From Anaerolineales bacterium (GTDB lineage: Bacteria > Chloroflexota > Anaerolineae > Anaerolineales > Villigracilaceae), in the NCBI GenBank assembly GCA_024763295.1, contig JANTFU010000055.1, positions 1-10,824 on the forward strand: 10,824 nt of DNA. Direction: 5' to 3'. Position 1 is the first letter of the stretch; every line of letters begins with the position of its first letter. This document shows, in pieces, positions 6,694 through 10,824 of the stretch. A program made the position numbers and the translations under genes. Under the pieces are notes generated by a model. The model saw only the letters and a program-made list of their open reading frames with translations. It was not told where the DNA came from and did not search any database.

Positions 6694-6782
6694 TGACTTT
6701 GCGAGGAGGGCGCTTTTCCGACGAAGCAAGCTCATGTTCAACAAGACCGCTTCGTCGCAAGTGCGTGCTCCTCGCGGAATCA
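6694..6782. repeat. Imperfect palindromic intergenic repeat, copy 2
   Basis: This 89-bp element occupies the sufB-sufD gap and is the second copy of the element at 3663-3749, in the same orientation. The left arm is TGACTTTGCGAGGAGG with CCGACGAAGCAAGCTC. The right arm on the opposite strand is TGATTCCGCGAGGAGC with GCGACGAAGCGGTCTT, so the two arms pair imperfectly over most of the element. The shared blocks 6744-6762 and 6767-6782 are identical to copy 1 and have the same 4-base spacing, whereas the loops and left arms have diverged. It holds no ORF. In the suf mRNA it would form a long stem between sufB and sufD. Confidence 0.87.
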
Positions 6783-6786
6783 CAAA

Positions 6787-8199
6787 CTAGCCTACCGATC
6801 CTTCCATTTGAAGTTGAATGAGACGGTTCATTTCAACGGCATACTCCATCGGCAACTCTTTGACGAGCGGTTCGATGAAGCCGGAAACAACCATACCGGT
6901 GGCTTCTTCTTCGCTAAGACCGCGCGATTGCAGGTAAAAAAGCTGCTCTTCGCCGACCTTTGAAACGGAAGCTTCGTGACCGACGCTGACGTCATCTTCT
7001 TCAACTTCGATGTAGGGGAAGGTATCTGTACGCGAATTTTCATTGAGCAGAAGCGCATCGCAGACGACGCTATTTTTGACGTTGCGTGCGCCTTCGTGAA
7101 TTTTAACGAGACCACGATAGGATGACTGCCCGTCACCTTTGCTAATGGATTTGGAGGTGATCTTCGAGCTGGTGTTTTTAGCGAAGTGCACCATCTTACC
7201 GCCCGCATCCTGAATTTGACCATTGTTGGCGAATGCCATCGAAAGGATTTCGCCATGTGCGCCGGGTTCCATCAGGTAGCAGGAGGGATATTTCATGGTG
7301 ACTTTCGAGCCGAGATTCGAGTCAACCCATTCCATTGTGCCGTTGCCGTAAACTTTGGCACGCTGCGTAACGAGGTTGTAGACGTTGGTCGACCAGTTCT
7401 GAATGGTCGAGTAACGCACGCGCGCGCCGCGTTTGACGATAATTTCAATCACGCCACTGTGAAGCGCATCTTCCGTGTAAGTCGGCGCCGTACAGCCTTC
7501 AACATAATGAACGTAAGAATCTTCTTCGGCGATGATGAGTGTGCGCTCAAACTGACCGATATTGGCGATATTCAAGCGGAAATATGCCTGAAGCGGCAAA
7601 TCCACTTTGACGCCTTTCGGAATATAAACAAAGGAACCACCAGACCAAACCGCGCCATTCAAGGCTGCGAATTTATTATCTTCAATCGGCACGACGGTAC
7701 CGAAATATTCTTTGAAAATATCGGGATGTTTTTTAAGACCATCTTCGATGCTCAAGAAAATCACGCCCTGCTCTTCGAGATGTTCCAAAATCGAGTGATA
7801 CACCATCTCCGATTCGTATTGTGCCCCCACGCCGGAGAGAAACTTCTGCTCGGCTTCAGGAATGCCCAATTTATCAAAGGTATTCTTGATATCATCGGGG
7901 ACATCATCCCAATCTTTTTCCTGCTGTTCGGTCGGACGAACGTAGTAGTAAATATCGTCCAGATCAAGGTCGAGCAGGTTCGGTCCCCAAGTCGGGATTG
8001 CGCGTTTTTCATAGTGGCGCAACGCCTTCAGCCGGAATTCCAGCATCCATTCCGGCTCGCCCTTCATTTTCGAAATGCGGCGCACAACATCTTCATTCAA
8101 GCCCTTTTCAGCTTTATAAGCATAATGCGCGTCCGAATCTTTAAAGTCGTATTTATCTTGCCCGCCAATTTTTTCAAGCACTTGTGAATCTGTGGACAT
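6787..8199 (-). CDS. sufB: SufB, Fe-S cluster assembly scaffold subunit
   Basis: This 470-aa SufB, of normal length, is the central scaffold of the SufBC2D complex on which the cluster is built. The N-terminal region (residues 20-75) has the family-typical EWMLEFRLKAL and PTWGPNL stretch. The beta-helix core includes GGSFVYIPKGVKVDLPLQAYFR (187-208) and VEGCTAPTYTEDALHSGV (233-250). Near the end, C380 in VVCDALLL and E409 in GHEASVSKVG have the 29-residue spacing of the C405/E434 pair reported as essential in E. coli SufB. EEQLFYLQSRGL follows and the protein ends in GSVG. The start is firm: AGGAG (8205-8209) lies 5 bases before the ATG. It follows sufC by 21 bases, so the two are clearly one operon. 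A 118-base gap with a palindromic repeat follows it. Confidence 0.98.
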   Translation of the reverse strand: MSTDSQVLEKIGGQDKYDFKDSDAHYAYKAEKGLNEDVVRRISKMKGEPEWMLEFRLKALRHYEKRAIPTWGPNLLDLDLDDIYYYVRPTEQQEKDWDDVPDDIKNTFDKLGIPEAEQKFLSGVGAQYESEMVYHSILEHLEEQGVIFLSIEDGLKKHPDIFKEYFGTVVPIEDNKFAALNGAVWSGGSFVYIPKGVKVDLPLQAYFRLNIANIGQFERTLIIAEEDSYVHYVEGCTAPTYTEDALHSGVIEIIVKRGARVRYSTIQNWSTNVYNLVTQRAKVYGNGTMEWVDSNLGSKVTMKYPSCYLMEPGAHGEILSMAFANNGQIQDAGGKMVHFAKNTSSKITSKSISKGDGQSSYRGLVKIHEGARNVKNSVVCDALLLNENSRTDTFPYIEVEEDDVSVGHEASVSKVGEEQLFYLQSRGLSEEEATGMVVSGFIEPLVKELPMEYAVEMNRLIQLQMEGSVG

Positions 8200-8220
8200 A
8201 AAAACTCCTATACCAGTAAA

Positions 8221-8994
8221 TTACGCGGCAACAGCTTCGTATTTTTCACGAATCCAGTCGTAGCCTTCTTCTTCCAATTTCAACGCCAGTTCAGGACCAC
8301 CCGATTCAACAATACGACCGTCAAACATGATATGAACATAATCCGGCTTAATATAGTTCAACAAGCGCTGATAATGCGTAATGACCAAAACGCCCATTTC
8401 AGGACCCGCCAACGCATTCACGCCATCCGAAACAATTCGCAGGGCGTCAATATCCAAACCAGAGTCAGTTTCATCCAAAATAGCAATCTTCGGCTGTAAA
8501 GTAGCCATCTGCAAAATTTCAGCACGCTTCTTCTCACCACCGGAGAAGCCTTCATTCAGATAGCGACCGGCAAACGCATGATCCATTTTCAGGAGATCCA
8601 TTTTCTCTTTCAGCATTTTGCGGAATTCAAGGATGGAGATGCCCTTATCGTCGGGGTTTTCGGCACGTCGACGAGCATTAACCGCCGTTCGCAAAAAGTT
8701 TGCCACCGTAACGCCCGGAATGGACACAGGGTACTGGAACGCAAGAAAAAGCCCGGCTCGTGAGCGTTCGTCGGGACCCATCTCAAGAAGGTCTTCACCA
8801 TCAAAAAGGACTTGCCCATCAACGATATCATAGGCGGGGTGCCCCATTAAGGAATACGCCAACGTCGACTTTCCGGTACCGTTGGGTCCCATAATGGCGT
8901 GAATTTCGCCACCTTTGATCTCCAAATCCAGCCCCTTGAGAATTTCATTCTCTTCGATACTTACATGCAAATTCTTGACACTAAGATTAGCCAT
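8221..8994 (-). CDS. sufC: SufC, ABC-type ATPase of the SUF system
   Basis: This 257-aa soluble ABC ATPase energises cluster assembly by dimerising beneath SufB and SufD. Walker A is GPNGTGKST (36-44). The Q-loop is FQYP with Q87, the ABC signature is SGGEKKR (151-157), and Walker B is AILDETDSGLD (171-181) with E175, a stretch characteristic of SufC. The H-loop is ITHYQR with H207. It has no membrane domain. I start it at the ATG at 8994 (MANLSVKNLHVS) because AGGAG lies 5 bases upstream. A TTG 33 bases further up would add an unconserved tail and swallow that ribosome site. It is the first gene of the operon, with an apparent leader of about 60 bases from a near-consensus promoter. Confidence 0.98.
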   Translation of the reverse strand: MANLSVKNLHVSIEENEILKGLDLEIKGGEIHAIMGPNGTGKSTLAYSLMGHPAYDIVDGQVLFDGEDLLEMGPDERSRAGLFLAFQYPVSIPGVTVANFLRTAVNARRRAENPDDKGISILEFRKMLKEKMDLLKMDHAFAGRYLNEGFSGGEKKRAEILQMATLQPKIAILDETDSGLDIDALRIVSDGVNALAGPEMGVLVITHYQRLLNYIKPDYVHIMFDGRIVESGGPELALKLEEEGYDWIREKYEAVAA

Positions 8995-8999
8995 TGTCT

Positions 9000-9004
9000 C
9001 TCCT
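9000..9004 (-). promoter_or_regulatory. Shine-Dalgarno deciding the sufC start
   Basis: AGGAG on the minus strand sits 5 bases before the ATG at 8994. This spacing fixes sufC as 257 aa and argues against the upstream TTG at 9027, which would place this site inside the coding region. Confidence 0.75.
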
Positions 9005-9062
9005 GTAAAACGCTTTTTTTCGCGCAAAGATTTATGTTTTCAATTGAATTTTGAACGGCGGG

Positions 9063-9091
9063 ATTATAGCACGCCAAATATAAAAAGTCAA
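9063..9091 (-). promoter_or_regulatory. sigma-70 type promoter of the suf operon
   Basis: On the minus strand TTGACT (9086-9091) is followed after exactly 17 bases by TATAAT (9063-9068). Transcription would start near 9056, giving a leader of about 60 bases before sufC. The -35 box overlaps one arm of the inverted repeat at 9087-9120, which gives a simple route for repression. Confidence 0.82.
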
Positions 9092-9120
9092 TATTTATGA
9101 TTATTATCTAATATATTGAC
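9087..9120. promoter_or_regulatory. Inverted repeat overlapping both divergent -35 boxes, candidate operator
   Basis: GTCAATAT (9087-9094) and ATATTGAC (9113-9120) are perfect 8-bp inverted arms separated by 18 AT-rich bases. Each arm overlaps one of the divergent -35 boxes, so one bound regulator could block both promoters. Five bases of each arm are explained by the two TTGAC -35 boxes, so only the extra three per arm are independent evidence. The adjacent SufR-like regulator is the obvious candidate binder; this is inference. Confidence 0.5.
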
Positions 9121-9144
9121 AAAAATCATTCTCATCGTTATACT
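9116..9144 (+). promoter_or_regulatory. sigma-70 type promoter of the regulator-sufT pair
   Basis: TTGACA (9116-9121) is followed by a 17-base spacer and TATACT (9139-9144). This is near consensus and points at the SufR-like gene starting at 9169, giving a leader of under 20 bases. The spacer contains ATCATTCTCAT, which resembles part of a Fur box. Confidence 0.8.
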
Positions 9145-9168
9145 ACGGGCGAATTCAGAGTAAAAACT

Positions 9169-9795
9169 ATGACAAAAACCCGCGATAAAATTCTACAAGC
9201 CCTGCTCAAGAAACCCGGTTCAACCACAAATGATCTCGCTAAAGAAGTGGGGATTAACCCGATTTCCGTGCGTCATCACCTCACGAGCTTACAAGCTGCC
9301 GGCTTAATCAAAGCAGATGAAGAGCGGCACGGAGTCGGGCGTCCACGCTTGGTATACTCGCTCACAGAAGAAGGCTCGGAAAAATTTCCCACGCGCTATT
9401 TACGGCTTACAACCCGTCTACTGAACCAACTTAAGGAAACCTTGCCAAATCCAATGGTCAAGGAGTTATTCAGTCAGGTGGCGCTAAATCTCGCCGAAGA
9501 ATACGCCGATCAGCTTGAAGACCTCCCCATCGAAGAGCGTCTCGACCTTATCAAAGAGCTACTTGACAGCGAAGGATTTACCGTTGATTGGGAAAAAGAA
9601 GGCGAAGCCTACCATATCCACGAAATTTCCTGCCCGTATCACAAGGTTGGACAAGACCATCCTGAAATTTGCTCAATGGATCAGACCTTGATTTCTCAAA
9701 TGTTGGCTGTGCCTGCCGAAAAAGTACAGTGTATACTCAGCGGCGATGAACGCTGCACTTATGTTGTAAAACCTGCGATAGGAAGTAAAAAATGA
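9169..9795 (+). CDS. SufR-like HTH transcriptional regulator with four C-terminal cysteines
   Basis: This 208-aa predicted ArsR/DeoR-like regulator is of the COG2345/SufR type. The N-terminal winged helix (about residues 4-68) has TTNDLAKEVGINPISVRHHLTSLQAAGLI in pieces across 19-47 and the wing signature GVGRPRLVYSLT (55-66). A helical linker follows. The C-terminal domain has C155 in ISCPYH, C168 in HPEICSMD, C188 in VQCILSGD and C196 in ERCTYVV, so the spacing is C-X12-C-X19-C-X7-C. Cyanobacterial and mycobacterial SufR proteins use C-terminal cysteines to bind a cluster and repress suf. Here that role is inferred from homology type and from its position divergent to sufC. The start has only weak AGAG upstream. 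It overlaps the next gene by 4 bp (ATGA). It probably represses both promoters from the shared region. Confidence 0.88.
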   Translation: MTKTRDKILQALLKKPGSTTNDLAKEVGINPISVRHHLTSLQAAGLIKADEERHGVGRPRLVYSLTEEGSEKFPTRYLRLTTRLLNQLKETLPNPMVKELFSQVALNLAEEYADQLEDLPIEERLDLIKELLDSEGFTVDWEKEGEAYHIHEISCPYHKVGQDHPEICSMDQTLISQMLAVPAEKVQCILSGDERCTYVVKPAIGSKK

Positions 9796-10142
9796 CTGAA
9801 GAAAACACTCTAAATATTGTCACCTGGGATATTCACGAAACCCACCCCGAACTTGTTGAACCGATGCGCGCCGAACTTGCTAAGGTCGTTGATCCCGAAA
9901 TCGGGATGAACGTCATCCAATTAGGCTTGATCCGACAAGTCAGCATAGAGGATGACAAGACAAAAATTTATATGATCCTGACAACGCCCTTCTGCCCTTA
10001 CGCACCAGCGCTGATTGAAGCCACGAAAAACGCTGCACAGCGCGCCATTGAGCAACCCGCCTTAATTGAAATGGGGATGGAACCTTGGGACTTCTCAATG
10101 ATGGAAGACCCCTCTGCTCTGGACTGGGGCATGTATAGTTAA
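9792..10142 (+). CDS. sufT: SufT / MIP18-family (DUF59) Fe-S assembly protein
   Basis: This 116-aa protein carries the DUF59 (MIP18/SufT) domain. Such proteins act in maturation of iron-sulfur proteins, probably by helping pass clusters to targets. The family signature VVDPEIGMNVIQLGLI (residues 32-47) is clear, as is the cysteine-containing loop TTPFCPYAPAL with C68. The extension after residue 90 (EPWDFSMMEDPSALDWGMYS) is acidic and tryptophan-rich and looks specific to this subgroup. The gene starts inside the stop of the regulator gene (ATGA), so the two are co-translated. This ties the protein to suf control and supports a SufT role rather than the PaaD phenylacetate role of other DUF59 proteins. 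A strong terminator follows. Confidence 0.88.
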   Translation: MTEENTLNIVTWDIHETHPELVEPMRAELAKVVDPEIGMNVIQLGLIRQVSIEDDKTKIYMILTTPFCPYAPALIEATKNAAQRAIEQPALIEMGMEPWDFSMMEDPSALDWGMYS

Positions 10143-10160
10143 TCTCTCGACAAATAACAA

Positions 10161-10190
10161 AAAAGAGCGAGTTGATTAACTCGCTCTTTT
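10161..10190. terminator. Bidirectional rho-independent terminator between sufT and the XRE-cupin gene
   Basis: AAAAGAGCGAGTT (10161-10173) pairs with AACTCGCTCTTTT (10178-10190) over 13 bp around a GATT loop. The plus strand continues TTTTGTTGTTT and the minus strand has a run of six T. It is placed 18 bases after the sufT stop and 5 bases beyond the end of the convergent gene, so it serves both. Confidence 0.92.
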
Positions 10191-10195
10191 GTTGT

Positions 10196-10813
10196 TTAAT
10201 CTTCAGTTTTCTTGCTCAAGTGCATTTGGATAGGGCTTTCGCCTTCGGCAAACCCGCTCAACAAGAAAAGCGCATTACAGACCGTGCTGCCTGCATTGCG
10301 CCAGCGATGACGCAGATGTGCGGAAAAAATCAGGCTGTCACCCGGCTCCAACAAATAAAACTTATCTTCAATCTGATATTCAAGCTGTCCACGCAAGCAG
10401 AAAACAAATTCATGCCCGGTGTGTACCAGCGTATGTAAACCGCTATTGGCACCACTTTCCAATGTCAGCACAAAAGGCTCAAGACGACCGGTAAAATTTT
10501 CGCCACCAAGTCCTTCCCAAATGCCGCGCTGAAACGGCACGCGCGGGCGCTGGTCGGCTTTTATAAAGACTACACTGCTTTTCTCAATCTCTTCACCAAA
10601 AAAGGTCGTAATCGGCAGTGCCAACGCATCTGCCAACTTATACAGCGTACTAACCGAAGGTGAAGTTTTACCACGTTCGATCATACTTAAAGCATTCGCA
10701 GAAAGCCCGCTTTTGCGTGCCAAACCACGAATAGACATTTTTTGCTCTTCACGCAAAGCACGCAAGCGCGAGCCGACATTCACTGAAACTGCGTTATTTG
10801 AATATAAATCCAT
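10196..10813 (-). CDS. XRE-family transcriptional regulator with C-terminal cupin domain
   Basis: This 205-aa protein has an N-terminal Cro/C1-type helix-turn-helix (about residues 14-70: VGSRLRALREEQKMSIRGLA, then SGLSANALSMIERGKTSPSV). It is followed by a cupin_2 barrel (about 112-187) with HTLVHTGHEFVFCLRG, its histidines H127, H131 and H134 with E135, and LLEPGDSLIF/HLRHRW. Members of this group usually sense a small molecule with the cupin domain and regulate nearby metabolism or transport genes. The ligand is not readable here. AGGA (10821-10824) lies 7 bases upstream of the ATG at 10813, so the gene is complete within the window. It converges on sufT and is separated by a terminator, so it probably belongs to a different functional unit whose partners lie beyond the right edge. 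Confidence 0.93.
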   Translation of the reverse strand: MDLYSNNAVSVNVGSRLRALREEQKMSIRGLARKSGLSANALSMIERGKTSPSVSTLYKLADALALPITTFFGEEIEKSSVVFIKADQRPRVPFQRGIWEGLGGENFTGRLEPFVLTLESGANSGLHTLVHTGHEFVFCLRGQLEYQIEDKFYLLEPGDSLIFSAHLRHRWRNAGSTVCNALFLLSGFAEGESPIQMHLSKKTED

Positions 10814-10824
10814 ACTATTATCCT

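Noticed and set aside
3663..6782. Repeat pair as a CRISPR array or a composite transposon
   Set aside because: There are only two copies 3 kb apart, with no regular spacers. No transposase lies between them, and the intervening genes are core suf genes in normal order. No target-site duplication is visible at either element.
7186..8187. A 333-codon open frame on the plus strand opposite sufB
   Set aside because: It is fully antisense to an unmistakable sufB, has no ribosome site of note, and its composition reads as the mirror of sufB codon bias.
8995..9027. N-terminal extension of SufC from a TTG start
   Set aside because: The extra residues are not SufC-like, and the good AGGAG ribosome site before the ATG at 8994 would fall inside the coding sequence.
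8995..9062. Riboswitch or structured leader in front of sufC
   Set aside because: The apparent leader is about 60 bases, AT-rich, with only a short TTCAATTGAA palindrome (9039-9048). I see no known aptamer or attenuator pattern.

Overview
The window holds one nearly complete SUF-type iron-sulfur cluster assembly locus with its divergent regulator. Flanking it are a PIG-L/LmbE-type deacetylase on the left and an XRE-cupin regulator on the right. Base composition is close to balanced. The combination of a sufCBD core, SufS with a short SufU in place of SufE, a Rieske-type ferredoxin, a COG2345/SufR-like regulator, and GC-rich and palindromic dispersed intergenic repeats suggests a member of the Chloroflexota, probably Anaerolineae. 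This placement is inferred from gene order and protein flavour only.

Layout. Bases 1-156 are the 3' end of an unrecognised plus-strand gene, followed by a small GC hairpin. Bases 208-846 encode a PIG-L deacetylase ending at a bidirectional terminator (862-894). Everything from 912 to 8994 is on the minus strand and reads, in transcription order: sufC, sufB, sufD, an 88-residue unknown protein, sufS, sufU, a large polytopic GT-C-like membrane protein, and a Rieske [2Fe-2S] protein. Two gene pairs share one base (TAATG between the 88-aa gene and sufS, TGATG between the membrane protein and the Rieske gene), so they are probably translationally coupled. From 8995 to 9168 lies a compact divergent promoter region. 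Plus-strand genes then follow: a SufR-like HTH regulator with four C-terminal cysteines, overlapped by 4 bp by a SufT/MIP18 (DUF59) protein. A strong bidirectional terminator (10161-10190) separates these from a convergent XRE-cupin regulator.

How the genes work together. SufS removes sulfur from cysteine and passes it through SufU. The SufB-SufC-SufD scaffold ATPase builds the cluster, SufT probably helps deliver it, and the Rieske protein may supply electrons or may be a client. The divergent regulator probably senses cluster status and controls both directions. Each direction has a near-consensus sigma-70 promoter (TTGACT-17-TATAAT for suf, TTGACA-17-TATACT for the regulator), and an 8-bp inverted repeat (GTCAATAT / ATATTGAC) overlaps both -35 boxes.

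Less expected elements are the conserved-looking 88-aa protein in front of sufS, the GT-C-like membrane protein inside the operon, a SufU without the insert seen in Bacillus SufU, and two copies of an 87-89 bp imperfect palindrome in the two largest gaps of the operon.
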